A stretch of 64,000 bases of DNA from Corynebacterium tuberculostearicum (GCF_016127015.1 NZ_CP065972.1:496001-560000), one strand, 5' to 3'. Shown: positions 1 to 8,866, counted from the stretch's first letter. Notes: a model not told the origin generated them from the letters alone. A program made the numbers and translations.

Positions 1-50
1 ATACTCTTTTAGACTGCCCGAAACCGCGCATGGTTCCCGCACTCTAAAAA

Positions 51-626
51 CTAGAAGCGGGTGATGCCCTCTGCGGTGACGGCGGCATCAACCTTGCGGT
101 CATGGTCTTCGGTAGGCAGCTCGTCTAGGAATTCGGAGGGGTAGACCATGGCGAAAACCGGCGGCTTGCCGTGGGGAAGCGGCTCTAGCGCGCGGTCATA
201 GTAGCCGCCGCCCTTGCCCATGCGGTTGCCCTTGGCATCTACTGCCATGGCGGGGGCGAGCACCAGATCGCACTCGGCCAGCACGCTGCTATCAAAGCTT
301 GGGCCCTGGGGCTCATTCAAACCCAATGGGCTGGTGTGCATGGCTTCCTTCCCGCGGTATTCGGCAAAGGTCAGCGTGCCATTCTCGCCGGAAATTGGCA
401 GGAGGACGCGGGAAACATGGGCCTTGAGCCACGGCACAAAGTCCGCACCACCGGGCTCAGAGCCCAAAGGCCAGTAGGCGGCCACGGTCATGGACTCGGT
501 GAGCTCGGATTCGAGATGCTTACGCACGCCAGCGGTAAAGGCATCGTGGTCCTCGGAGGAAAGTTCGCGGCGGGCCTGGACCAAGCGGGCCCGCAGCTCG
601 TTTTTGGCGGTAATGGAAGAGGTCAT
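51..626 (-). CDS. 5-formyltetrahydrofolate cyclo-ligase
   Basis: This 191-residue protein matches the 5-formyl-THF cyclo-ligase (methenyl-THF synthetase) family, which uses ATP to convert 5-formyl-THF to 5,10-methenyl-THF in the cytosol. The N-terminal basic segment KNELRARLVQARRELS and the C-terminal glycine-rich motif RMGKGGGYYDRAL are the family hallmarks, and the length is normal. The ATG at 626 is chosen because the family N-terminus starts there; the frame stays open upstream, but that part is antisense to galU. A TATGAT hexamer at 633-638, read on the minus strand, lies 6 bases before the ATG with no ribosome binding site, so the mRNA is probably leaderless. The gene diverges from galU. 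Confidence 0.92.
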   Translation of the reverse strand: MTSSITAKNELRARLVQARRELSSEDHDAFTAGVRKHLESELTESMTVAAYWPLGSEPGGADFVPWLKAHVSRVLLPISGENGTLTFAEYRGKEAMHTSPLGLNEPQGPSFDSSVLAECDLVLAPAMAVDAKGNRMGKGGGYYDRALEPLPHGKPPVFAMVYPSEFLDELPTEDHDRKVDAAVTAEGITRF

Positions 627-693
627 AAATAAATCATAACCCCGCGGCGTAGCGGTGCACGGGAAAATAATGTGGCGTTGTACGCTATTGTGC

Positions 694-1620
694 ATGGCTA
701 TAGAACGCGAAGATTCCGCCCGCGGAATCACCACGGTTGTAGTTCCAGCGGCAGGTATGGGCACCCGATTTTTGCCCGCCACCAAAACGGTTCCCAAGGA
801 ACTACTGCCCGTTGTTGATACTCCCGGCATCGAACTCATCGCAGAGGAGGCAGCTTCTGTAGGTGCGCGCCGCCTAGCGGTGATTACCGCGCCCGATAAG
901 CAAGAAGTCATGCGCCACTTCGAGGCTTTTCCCGAGCTGGTAGAGACCCTTGAATCCCGCGGCAAGGACGAGCAGGTGGCCAAGGTTAAGCGCGCCAACC
1001 AGATCATTCACCCCGTTGCGGTGGAGCAGGAAAAGCCGCTGGGCTTGGGCCACGCGGTGGGCCTTGCCGAAGAGGTCCTTGGGGAAGACGAGGATTCCTT
1101 CGCCGTCATGCTCCCCGATGACATTGTGCTGCCCGCCACCGTCATGGCCGATATGGCGCGTGTGCGCGCGGCATTGGGTGGCAGCGTGCTATGCGCTTTC
1201 GAGGTCCCGCGCGAGCAGACCTACAACTACGGCGTCTTCGACGTGGAAGATACCGATGCCCCTGGCGTGAAGAAGGTCGTGGGCATGGTGGAAAAGCCGG
1301 CAGTAGAGGATGCCCCTTCTAACCTCGTGGCCACCGGCCGCTACCTTTTGGACCGCAAGATCTTTGATGCCCTGCGCCGCATTAAGCCGGGCAAGGGCGG
1401 CGAGCTGCAGCTAACTGACGCCATCGAGCTCCTCATTGAGGAGGGCGAGCCCGTCCACGTGGTAGTCCACCAAGGAAAGCGCCATGATTTGGGCAATCCC
1501 GGCGGCTATATCCCCGCCAACGTGGACTTTGGCCTGCGCGATGAAAAGTACGGCCCCACGCTGTATAAAGCGATTAAGCACATTATCGCCGAGTATGAGG
1601 ACGAACACGGCCTAGCCTAG
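694..1620 (+). CDS. galU: UTP--glucose-1-phosphate uridylyltransferase
   Basis: This 308-residue enzyme makes UDP-glucose from UTP and glucose 1-phosphate for cell-envelope and trehalose/galactan precursors. The N-terminal nucleotide-binding signature VPAAGMGTRFLPATK is followed by KELLPVVDTP, and the sugar-binding EKP motif occurs near the middle; the length is typical for bacterial GalU. The ATG at 694 is preferred over an upstream in-frame ATG at 655 because TACGCT (681-686) sits exactly 7 bases before it, consistent with a leaderless transcript. The gene is followed by the glp-acetyltransferase-glpR cluster in the same direction, the order known from other corynebacteria. Confidence 0.95.
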   Translation: MAIEREDSARGITTVVVPAAGMGTRFLPATKTVPKELLPVVDTPGIELIAEEAASVGARRLAVITAPDKQEVMRHFEAFPELVETLESRGKDEQVAKVKRANQIIHPVAVEQEKPLGLGHAVGLAEEVLGEDEDSFAVMLPDDIVLPATVMADMARVRAALGGSVLCAFEVPREQTYNYGVFDVEDTDAPGVKKVVGMVEKPAVEDAPSNLVATGRYLLDRKIFDALRRIKPGKGGELQLTDAIELLIEEGEPVHVVVHQGKRHDLGNPGGYIPANVDFGLRDEKYGPTLYKAIKHIIAEYEDEHGLA

Positions 1621-1675
1621 GGATTTTCCTAGTGGCTAAGGATGTGGAAGCGAAGAAAGGGCGGGCATAGACCTT

Positions 1676-2986
1676 ATGCGTTCAGTTGATGACCAGTTGG
1701 CGCTGGTAACGGATGCGGCGACGACGCCGGAGCCGGTGCGCATCGGTATTTCCAACGCGCTGGGTTTGATGTGCGCCGAGCAGGTACAAGCTAACCAGCC
1801 ACTACCAGGCTTCCCGCAAGCGGCCATCGATGGCTACGCGGTGCGCGCCGTGGATATTGGCGGCGAGCGGGGTCTGCGGGTGCGCCGCCACAAGGACCAG
1901 GAAGAACAGTCCACTGAGAGCGAAGAGGATGCGGATTCCCCGCAGCCGGAGGTAGAGCGTTCCTTGCCCGTGGTGGGTGAGGTTCCTGCTGGCTCCAAGC
2001 AGCCGCTGCGCCTGCAACCTAAGCAAGCGGTGCGCGTATATACGGGTGCGCCTTTGCCCACGCTTGCCGACGCCGTCCTTCCCCTCGAGTGGACCGACCG
2101 CGGCCGCAAGCGTGTTACCGCCCACCGCCCGGTGCGCTCTGGTGACTTTGTGCGCCGGGTAGGCGACGATATCCAGCCTGGCGACGTCGCTGTATCCTCC
2201 GGCACCGTCTTGGGCCCAGCTCAGATTGGCCTTCTAGCTGCGGTGGGCCGCTCAAAGGTGCTGGTGTATCCGCGGCCGCGTATTACCATCATTTCCTTTG
2301 GCCGCGAGTTGGTTGACTTGGATCAAGAACCAGCGCTGGGCCAGGTTTTTGACGTGAACTCTTATTCCTTAGCTGCCGCGGCCCGTGAAGCCGGGGCGGA
2401 GGTGCACCGCGTAGGCATTGCCGAGGGCGAGCCGCGCCGCATCCGCGAAGCGTTGGAAAAGCACATTGCCCGCAGCGAGGTGCTGGTAATCTCCGGCGCA
2501 GTGGGCGGCGCTGGTGCCGAGGCTATCCGCGAGATCCTCGACGACCTTGGTGATGTCGATACCTCCCGCGTGGCCATGCATCCCGGCTCCGTTCAGGGCT
2601 TTGGACTGGTGGGCGAGGAGCGCATTCCTACCTTCTTGCTGCCGTCCAATCCGGTGTCCGCGCTTGTGGTCTTTGAGGTGTATATCCGCCCGCTCATCCG
2701 CTTGGCGCTGGGCAAGCGCAATGCGCACCGTCGCGTGGTGCGTGCCCGCGCGTTGAACCACATCGATTCCCGCCCCGGCCGGCGCGGCTTCATCCGTGCT
2801 CGCCTGATGCGCGATGCTGAAACCGCGGACTACTTGGTGGAAGGCCTCGGCGGTGCCGCAGGTGCCCCAGCCCACCTCTTGGCCGGCCTCTCAGAGGCCA
2901 ACGCCATGATTCGCGTGCCGGAAGAGGTCACGGAAATCCGCCCGGGCGATGTGGTTGATGTGTTGTTTTTGACCCAGCGCAGCTAA
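1676..2986 (+). CDS. glp: Glp, gephyrin-like MoeA homologue of the divisome
   Basis: The 436-residue protein has the full MoeA/gephyrin-E fold: an N-terminal PGFPQAAIDGYAV segment, a YTGAPLP loop, a central domain and a C-terminal beta barrel. Residues expected for molybdenum insertion are degenerate: the usual SGGxSxGxxDxxK loop reads SGAVGGAGAEAIR, and the lysine-rich KPGKP loop reads HPGSVQ. An acidic insertion (about residues 70-95) is also present. In C. glutamicum this gene position encodes Glp, which binds FtsZ and the membrane receptor GlpR in cell division. The two next genes are the acetyltransferase and glpR, as in that species. No other molybdenum cofactor gene lies in the window. 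A division role is therefore inferred; a residual cofactor role cannot be excluded by eye. Confidence 0.85.
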   Translation: MRSVDDQLALVTDAATTPEPVRIGISNALGLMCAEQVQANQPLPGFPQAAIDGYAVRAVDIGGERGLRVRRHKDQEEQSTESEEDADSPQPEVERSLPVVGEVPAGSKQPLRLQPKQAVRVYTGAPLPTLADAVLPLEWTDRGRKRVTAHRPVRSGDFVRRVGDDIQPGDVAVSSGTVLGPAQIGLLAAVGRSKVLVYPRPRITIISFGRELVDLDQEPALGQVFDVNSYSLAAAAREAGAEVHRVGIAEGEPRRIREALEKHIARSEVLVISGAVGGAGAEAIREILDDLGDVDTSRVAMHPGSVQGFGLVGEERIPTFLLPSNPVSALVVFEVYIRPLIRLALGKRNAHRRVVRARALNHIDSRPGRRGFIRARLMRDAETADYLVEGLGGAAGAPAHLLAGLSEANAMIRVPEEVTEIRPGDVVDVLFLTQRS

Positions 2987-3696
2987 TGCTCGATCCTTTC
3001 GGCAACGCGGCGGATAGGTTCCGCCATCCTGCTACCGGCCCCACCGATGCCATGCATCCGGGGTGGCCGGAATCTACTCCTATAGTCCAGCTTCCTTCCT
3101 CTTCTGTCTTTCCCTCGGGGGCGCGGATGCGTTTGCGCCCCCTGCTGCGTTCCGACGGCCATGAGTGGCGGCGTCAGCGCATCGACGATGAAAGCTTCCT
3201 CCGTCCGGTTGAGCCGACCCAAGCCGCACCGTGGGCGGCGGCGCATAGCCAGCAGGCGTGGTGGAATCATCTGATGTACCTGCGCACCGCCGCGCGTGAG
3301 GCGCTGGTGATCCCGCTTGTCATTGAGGTGGAGGGGAGATTCGCGGGGCAGGTGACCCTGGGAAATATTCAGCATGGAAGCATTCGCGATTGCTGGATTG
3401 GCTACTGGGTCTATTCCGCGGTTCACGGCGCCGGGGTGGCTACGGCCGCCACCGCTTTGGGCGTGGACCACGCCTTTGGGCGAGTGGGTTTGCACCGCGT
3501 GACCGCCACCTATCTGGAGCACAACCCGGCCTCAGGTCGCGTCTTGGCCGCCAACGGGTTCCGGCATGAAGGGTATTTACGGCGCAATCTGCATATCGAC
3601 GGCGCGTGGCAGGACCACCACTACGTGGCGTTGGTGAAAGAAGACTTTGCCTCTACGGCGGTGGAGCGCCTGCGCCAAGCTGGACGGTTGGCGTGA
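2986..3696 (+). CDS. GNAT-family N-acetyltransferase (RimJ/RimL-like)
   Basis: This 236-residue protein belongs to the RimJ/RimL branch of GNAT acetyltransferases, which acetylate N-terminal amino groups of proteins using acetyl-CoA. The beta-4/alpha-3 region VHGAGVATAATALGVDHAF replaces the usual R/QxxGxG/A pyrophosphate loop, and the segment HNPASGRVLAANGFRHEG is the typical C-terminal motif. Its ATG shares one base with the stop of glp (TAATG), so translation is coupled. The gene lies between glp and glpR, an arrangement conserved in corynebacteria. Its substrate is unknown; a link to the divisome is only suggested by position. Confidence 0.85.
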   Translation: MLDPFGNAADRFRHPATGPTDAMHPGWPESTPIVQLPSSSVFPSGARMRLRPLLRSDGHEWRRQRIDDESFLRPVEPTQAAPWAAAHSQQAWWNHLMYLRTAAREALVIPLVIEVEGRFAGQVTLGNIQHGSIRDCWIGYWVYSAVHGAGVATAATALGVDHAFGRVGLHRVTATYLEHNPASGRVLAANGFRHEGYLRRNLHIDGAWQDHHYVALVKEDFASTAVERLRQAGRLA

Positions 3697-3775
3697 AATA
3701 GCTTCCCAAGCGCTGGGATTTCCACCTCAATTTTCACATAAGTCACAACATTGTAATTTGTGCGAATTTGGGGTG

Positions 3776-3839
3776 CTACGGTGCGGTTTCACCGTTTAAG
3801 GTGGAGTAATCATCTGTATTCAAGGGGAAGGTCCTATTC
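3776..3839 (+). promoter_or_regulatory. Probable glpR promoter with ACGGTG/CACCGT dyad and SD
   Basis: In the 143-base gap before glpR, TACGGT (3777-3782) could act as a -10 box. A perfect 6-bp inverted repeat, ACGGTG and CACCGT separated by six bases (3778-3795), overlaps it and could be an operator or a 5'-end hairpin. AAGGGGAAGG ends 8 bases before the GTG start and is a good Shine-Dalgarno sequence. So glpR may have its own promoter in addition to reading from galU/glp. Confidence 0.35.
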
Positions 3840-5216
3840 GTGTCGACAGCTGTGCCGATTATCGCGATCATCGTGGTGTGGCTCTTCGTGCTCGCACCGT
3901 GGCTATTGGGTAGGAATAACCGCCCAATGAGCCATACCGGTGAGGCCTTTGAAGATACCCGGGTCCTCTTCGAAGGAGATTCCGGCAAGGTCGCCGGCCG
4001 GCGTCGTCCGCGCCTGCGCGCCGGCGACGTCCACCGTCGTGACGATGAGGACGAGGCGGACTACGAAGTCGTCGAGGCCGCAGACGCTGCCGACAGTGAA
4101 TCCGATGCCGAGGCCACCAAGCCCTCGTCGCGCTCCGTAACTATTGCCGGTGCCGCACGCCGTGCCAAGTCTCAGCCCTTCGGTAGCGGTAGCCGTGCGT
4201 TTACTGCAGCGTCCGCCTCCACCGCTGGCGAAGAATTCACGCAACAGGCAGAAACTATCGACGGCGAATTGGTGGAAGAAGCGATTGCAGAAGAAGACGA
4301 GACTGCAGTCGACCCCCAGGCAGCTGCGATTCCTGCCTCCCAGCAGATTGATGCGGACAAGGAAGCTAATACCGCAGAGGCGGACGATGTCGATGACGTG
4401 CTCCTGGAGGACGAGGACGACGCCGCGGACGAGTCCACTGAGGACAAAGCCTCCGATGTTGCCGCCGCCGAGGCTGAGGTCTTTAGCGCCCCGGCAGTCT
4501 TCAGCGTGGCGAACGATGCCTATGCCTACGACGAAACCTATACCTCGCCGGTAGACCTCATGTATCCGGGAGCCGTTGATAAGGCCGAGGTCAATGAGGA
4601 TGATTCCGTAGATGCTGCCAGCGCGGACGAGGCAGACGAGGCCGAAGGCTCCGAGAACCTAGCAGCGGCCACGGAAGCAGACGAAGCCGGCTTGGATACC
4701 GACCTGTCTGAGGACGAGGTCGAATTTGCCCAGCGTCGTTTGGGCCGCGGTGGCTGGGATCCGGTAGCGGAAAAGGAAAAGTCTGCAACGCGCTACCAGC
4801 GACGTCAGCGCACCCTGCTGGGGCTGGCCGTGGCTGTGGTGCTCACGGCGGCCCTCGGCATCGTAGTTGGTGGCTGGACTTGGTGGTTGGCTGCGGTCGC
4901 CGGCGTGCTTACCGTGGCCTACTTGATCGCCCTTCGCTCTCAGGTCCGCCAGGAACAGGCACTGATGCGCCGCCGTGTACGCCACCTGCGCCGCGCCCGT
5001 TTGGGCGTGCGCAACGCCGAGGATGAAGAGCTGAAGATTCCGCGCAATCTGCGCCGCCCAGGCGCCGTGGTCGTGGAAATCGACGATGAGAGTCCGGACT
5101 TCGTGCATCTTCCGCTGAGCTATAGCGATGGTGAGGACGGCGACTTTGACGGCCCGCACGTCGGGCCGGATGGCTACGGTCGCCGCGATGACCTAGCAGC
5201 CCGCCGCGCTGGATAA
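3840..5216 (+). CDS. glpR: Divisome membrane protein SepX/GlpR
   Basis: The 458-residue protein has one membrane helix at its very N-terminus (about residues 5-23), a long acidic, alanine- and glutamate-rich linker with low complexity (about 60-310), and two closely spaced membrane helices near residues 325-366, followed by a basic and then acidic tail. This layout matches SepX/GlpR, the membrane receptor of Glp in corynebacteria and a division protein in Streptomyces. The GTG start at 3840 has a Shine-Dalgarno sequence at good spacing. The gene follows glp and the acetyltransferase, which supports the assignment. The linker is probably disordered. Confidence 0.82.
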   Translation: MSTAVPIIAIIVVWLFVLAPWLLGRNNRPMSHTGEAFEDTRVLFEGDSGKVAGRRRPRLRAGDVHRRDDEDEADYEVVEAADAADSESDAEATKPSSRSVTIAGAARRAKSQPFGSGSRAFTAASASTAGEEFTQQAETIDGELVEEAIAEEDETAVDPQAAAIPASQQIDADKEANTAEADDVDDVLLEDEDDAADESTEDKASDVAAAEAEVFSAPAVFSVANDAYAYDETYTSPVDLMYPGAVDKAEVNEDDSVDAASADEADEAEGSENLAAATEADEAGLDTDLSEDEVEFAQRRLGRGGWDPVAEKEKSATRYQRRQRTLLGLAVAVVLTAALGIVVGGWTWWLAAVAGVLTVAYLIALRSQVRQEQALMRRRVRHLRRARLGVRNAEDEELKIPRNLRRPGAVVVEIDDESPDFVHLPLSYSDGEDGDFDGPHVGPDGYGRRDDLAARRAG

Positions 5217-5230
5217 GCGCGCAAGGCGGA

Positions 5231-5947
5231 CTAGCTAGCAGCGCCGTGAAGCTCGTCAGCGCTCGCTGTCTGCGAGTTCGCGAGCGCGTTGTATTCCTGC
5301 GCTAAGCCATAATGCGGCACGCCGCTCTCCAGCCATACCCCGGAGGTACCGCGGCGATGGGAGCCGATAAGGTGCGTGTCAATCATGCCGATGGCCTCCA
5401 TGAGGGCGAAACAGGTAACCGGTCCAACGAAGCGAAAGCCCTTCTTCTTAAGCTCGCGGGACATGAGCTTGGACTCGTAGCTCTTTTTCGGAATATCTTC
5501 CATCACTGTGGGGTAGAGGTTCTCCGGAGGTTGGTAGGCCCAAATGAACTCTGCCAGCCCGCCTTCCTCGCGCAGAGCGATGGTCGCCTTGGCGTTATTA
5601 ATCGCGGCGCGGATTTTGGTTTCGTTGCGGATAATGGAGGCGTCGCCAAGCAAACGCTCCACGTCTGCCTCGCCGAATTGGGCGACCTTGTCCGGATCGA
5701 AGTTACAAAAGGCCGCGCGAAACGCCTCGCGCTTCTTGAGCACCACAGCCCAGGACAGGCCGGACTGGAAAGACTCGAGGCTCAAGCGCTCGTAGAGTCC
5801 AGCTTCATCGAAAATGGGCAGGCCCCATTCGGTGTCGTAATACTCCTTCAGCATTGGCGAGGACATCGCCCAAGGCGGGCGGCCCAGGCCATCATCGTCA
5901 TAGACCAAGGTGGTGCGCTCTTCGGACTGCGTAGTTGGTTCGCTCAT
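5231..5947 (-). CDS. tag: DNA-3-methyladenine glycosylase I, lacking most zinc ligands
   Basis: The 238-residue protein is a Tag-family glycosylase that removes 3-methyladenine from alkylated DNA in base excision repair. The active-site block LESFQSGLSWAVVLKKREAF keeps the glutamate and tryptophan that read the base, and KKKGFRFVGPVTCFALMEAIG is the conserved C-terminal block. Compared with E. coli Tag, zinc ligands Cys4, His17 and Cys179 are not conserved: the N-terminus has no cysteine, YHDNEWG is YYDTEWG, and the His-x3-Cys motif is His-x3-Ser. A Shine-Dalgarno AAGGAG lies 6 bases before the ATG. It converges with glpR. Confidence 0.9.
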   Translation of the reverse strand: MSEPTTQSEERTTLVYDDDGLGRPPWAMSSPMLKEYYDTEWGLPIFDEAGLYERLSLESFQSGLSWAVVLKKREAFRAAFCNFDPDKVAQFGEADVERLLGDASIIRNETKIRAAINNAKATIALREEGGLAEFIWAYQPPENLYPTVMEDIPKKSYESKLMSRELKKKGFRFVGPVTCFALMEAIGMIDTHLIGSHRRGTSGVWLESGVPHYGLAQEYNALANSQTASADELHGAAS

Positions 5948-6103
5948 GGTGTTCTCCTTTTATCTTTTGTGCGTGGTTCCCATTGAAACAGCCCGCGCGG
6001 CCGTGGTCTTTTCCTTCCCCCGCCAAAGGGCGAATTTCCCAGGAGTATAGGTGTAGTCCATTGCCTTCGCATCGGGCGAGGGGTTCAGGGTAATCTGTTC
6101 AGC

Positions 6104-6517
6104 ATGAATAGACCTGCCGTACGCGATGCCGCACTGCTTATTTTTCGAGCGGTCCTCGGATTAATCTTTATCGCACACGGCGTGGACAAGATGTTTATGA
6201 CCGGCATGGATGAAACCGTGGGGCAATTTTCCGCCCTAGGGGTGCCACAGCCACAGCTTTCCGGCTATATCGCCGCCATAGGAGAGATGGCCGGCGGTGC
6301 ATTCCTCGTCGTTGGTCTGCTCACCACCTTTGTCGCCGGGGCACTCGCATTGCTTATGGGGTGTGCCCTGTATTTCGTGCACCTGGGCCATGGGCTTTTT
6401 GCTGCCGACGGCGGAATCGAATACCCACTGGTATTGCTGTTATCCCTGCTGATGATCGTAATTTTTGGCTCCGGTAGAGCCAGCATGGATGGGGTGCTCA
6501 GCAATGTTGACGCATAG
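6104..6517 (+). CDS. DoxX-family membrane protein
   Basis: This 137-residue protein has four predicted membrane helices and the DoxX hallmark LIFRAVLGLIFIAHGVDK near the N-terminus, followed by a GEMAGGAFLVVGLLT helix. DoxX-like proteins are small integral membrane proteins linked to redox and thiol stress in actinobacteria, but their molecular activity is poorly defined. TAATCT (6091-6096) lies exactly 7 bases before the ATG, so the transcript is probably leaderless. The gene overlaps the start of the next gene by 14 bases, implying co-translation. Confidence 0.82.
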   Translation: MNRPAVRDAALLIFRAVLGLIFIAHGVDKMFMTGMDETVGQFSALGVPQPQLSGYIAAIGEMAGGAFLVVGLLTTFVAGALALLMGCALYFVHLGHGLFAADGGIEYPLVLLLSLLMIVIFGSGRASMDGVLSNVDA

Positions 6518-7205
6518 CCAGGTTCAGGCGGCAATCTCCGCGCACATGGATGGAGAGCACTCCGATCTGCCCCAGGACGTTATTGATACTCACCTGGAAA
6601 GCTGCGCCGAATGCCGCGCTTTCCGCGATAAGGCGGCCGCGCTATCGCGTTCATTGAGCTTTGTGGAGCCCGTGGATTCCGGCATGGCTCCGCCCACGGA
6701 TCTTTCTGATGTCATCTTGGCCGGCGTGGAGCCGGAATGGCGACGTACCTCGAGCGCGCGCCAAGCTAACCTGACGGTCGCGCGCGCCGCCATGGTTCTT
6801 ATGGGGGCCATCTTTGCAATCTGGGCAGTGGTGCTCATCGTGCACGCCTCCGGGCTCGTACCGTTGGGTGCGGAAGGAAGAGTTCTAGATCCCACTGCGG
6901 ATCCGGAGCGAGCCAACCTGCTGATGGAGGGCGCGGCAGTGCGCTTTGGCATGGCCTGTGGTCTTTTCTTCAGCGCCTGGCGCCCCGCGGCGGTCACCGG
7001 ACTGCTTCCGGTATCGGCCACGATGTTTGCCTTCCTCTTCGGCTTTGGCATGCGCGATATAGCGCTGGGTACCGTAACCATTGAGCAGGTGTATTTCCTT
7101 ATCGCCACTGCGCTTGCGACTCTTAGCCTGGCGTGGGCCTGGGCGGCGGAAAAGGGCTACCTGGTGCGCGCGTGGTGGAAGTCCCTCAACGCGCAGCCGC
7201 AATAA
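6504..7205 (+). CDS. Zinc-finger (zf-HC2) membrane protein, anti-sigma-like
   Basis: The 233-residue protein begins with a short zf-HC2 domain carrying His30-x3-Cys34-x2-Cys37 (HLESCAEC), the zinc motif of ZAS anti-sigma factors. About four membrane helices follow after residue 85. The ATG at 6504 lies inside the end of the DoxX gene in another frame; an upstream start at 6465 would overlap more and lacks support. No sigma-factor gene is adjacent, so regulation of a distant sigma factor or a purely structural role are both possible. It converges on pmt with a gap of 17 bases. Confidence 0.7.
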   Translation: MLTHSQVQAAISAHMDGEHSDLPQDVIDTHLESCAECRAFRDKAAALSRSLSFVEPVDSGMAPPTDLSDVILAGVEPEWRRTSSARQANLTVARAAMVLMGAIFAIWAVVLIVHASGLVPLGAEGRVLDPTADPERANLLMEGAAVRFGMACGLFFSAWRPAAVTGLLPVSATMFAFLFGFGMRDIALGTVTIEQVYFLIATALATLSLAWAWAAEKGYLVRAWWKSLNAQPQ

Positions 7206-7222
7206 ACTCCGCTCTGGCCAGG

Positions 7223-8803
7223 TTAGGTCCAGCTCGGCAGCCACATCATGGAGTGGTACCAGGAATCTGGAATCTTGTAGCCGTACAAAATGGGGGAGAA
7301 GTAGAAGAACATTGCCACTACCAGGGCTAGGTAGAACACGGCGGCGATGGTACCCCAACGTACGGGGCCGCCGGCCAAGTTCTTCAGCCATCCCCACCGC
7401 ACAGGCCTGCCATGCCCGATGAGCTGGCCTAAAGCTAACGCAATAAGCACGATGACAAAGGGGATAAAAGCCGTGGCGTAGAAGAAGTACATTTGGCGGT
7501 CAAAGGCCGCGAGCCAGGGCAAGAAGCCTGCCGCAAAGCCCACCAAGGGGATAAGGAAAGCGCGGTTGCGGCGAATAATGAGCGACCACAGGCCCCACAA
7601 TACGGCCGGGATGACCAGCCACCAGATGGCTGGGGTGCCAAAGAGGTAGAGCATCTTGCGACATTCGTTACTGCCATCACCGCACTGCAGGTCGGTGGAG
7701 GAGTAGTACAAGATGGGGCGGGCGGCCACGAGCCAAGCCCAGGGCTTGGAATCCCACGGGTGATGGTGGCCGCCGGAAGAGGTTAGGCTGGCATGGAATT
7801 CCAAGACAGAGGAGTGATAGTAGAACCAGCCGGCCAAGGAATCAGGCAGGTTCAGCAGCCACGATCCATCCTCGATGGTGCCATCCACCTTGGCATGGCG
7901 GTACACGGCGGTTTCGGAGGCAAACCAAGCCCGCCAGGTCCAGGCGTAGAGCAGTACCGGCACGAGCACGAGGGAGGCCAAGGCAGCAGGGGTATCGCGC
8001 ACCAGGGTGCCGAGGATATAGCGGCGTACCCCATAGCGCTTGCGCAAGGCAAGGTCGCTAAAGACGGACATCAGACCAAAGAACATGATGAAGTACAGGC
8101 CGGACCACTTCACGCCCAGGGAAAGACCAAGGCAGACACCTGCGAGGAGGCGCCACCAGCGGAATCCAAAGCGCGGGCCAAAGGCGGAAGAGCCCATCCC
8201 GCCCTTCAAAAACGCGTTGTGGAGGCGCTCACGCATCTGATTATGATCGCGGGCGAGCGCCCAGGCGGCGGCTACAACGAAAAAGACTTGGAAGATATCC
8301 AGCATGCCGAACTTGGAGGAGACCAAGAGCACGCCATCAAATACGGCGATGAGGCCAGCTAGGGTTGCCACCTGCCAGGATAAAGAGACTCGGCGGGCCA
8401 GGGACATCGTCAAGAGCACGGTGGCTGCACCGAAGAGGGCCGTCATAAAACGCCAGCCCAGAGGGGAATAACCAAAGATCCATTCGGCAAGTGCCACGAT
8501 CTGCTTGCCCAGCGGTGGGTGAACCACCAGCCCGTAGCCGGGGTTGGTTTCAATGCCGCCGATAAAAAGGTTATCCCAGCTTCGCACCATGTCCCAGGCT
8601 TGGGGAACATAGTGCTTTTCATCAAAGACGGGCGTGCCCTTGGAAACGGGCGCAGTAAGTCCGACAAAACGGGTAATGAGCGCAAGGACGCCGACGACGC
8701 TAGTGCTTATCCAGTCAGCTTTGCCCCACTGATAGGCGCGGGGTGCTGGCGGGGCCACGGTGTCGTGCGTGGTGCGCGATGGGGCAGCGGTAGCAATAGT
8801 CAC
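7223..8803 (-). CDS. pmt: Polyprenyl-phosphate-mannose--protein mannosyltransferase
   Basis: This 526-residue polytopic protein (about eleven membrane segments) is a GT39 PMT-family enzyme that transfers mannose from polyprenyl phosphate to serine or threonine of secreted proteins. The first external loop holds the catalytic Asp-Glu pair in TPVFDEKHYVPQAWD, and the conserved HPPLGK motif follows in the same region. I chose the GTG at 8803 rather than the ATG at 8842 because TAGACT stands exactly 7 bases before it, the leaderless pattern seen across the window. The gene diverges from rsmI, an order also known in C. glutamicum. Confidence 0.9.
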   Translation of the reverse strand: MTIATAAPSRTTHDTVAPPAPRAYQWGKADWISTSVVGVLALITRFVGLTAPVSKGTPVFDEKHYVPQAWDMVRSWDNLFIGGIETNPGYGLVVHPPLGKQIVALAEWIFGYSPLGWRFMTALFGAATVLLTMSLARRVSLSWQVATLAGLIAVFDGVLLVSSKFGMLDIFQVFFVVAAAWALARDHNQMRERLHNAFLKGGMGSSAFGPRFGFRWWRLLAGVCLGLSLGVKWSGLYFIMFFGLMSVFSDLALRKRYGVRRYILGTLVRDTPAALASLVLVPVLLYAWTWRAWFASETAVYRHAKVDGTIEDGSWLLNLPDSLAGWFYYHSSVLEFHASLTSSGGHHHPWDSKPWAWLVAARPILYYSSTDLQCGDGSNECRKMLYLFGTPAIWWLVIPAVLWGLWSLIIRRNRAFLIPLVGFAAGFLPWLAAFDRQMYFFYATAFIPFVIVLIALALGQLIGHGRPVRWGWLKNLAGGPVRWGTIAAVFYLALVVAMFFYFSPILYGYKIPDSWYHSMMWLPSWT

Positions 8804-8866
8804 TTGGTTGAGTCTAGGCGACAACGTAGCGCGACCGCGCATTAGAGAGTATGGAATGCTAGAGGT

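Noticed and set aside
1676..2986. Annotation as an active molybdopterin molybdenumtransferase
   Set aside because: Key loop residues are missing, and the neighbours are those of the Glp/GlpR division system.
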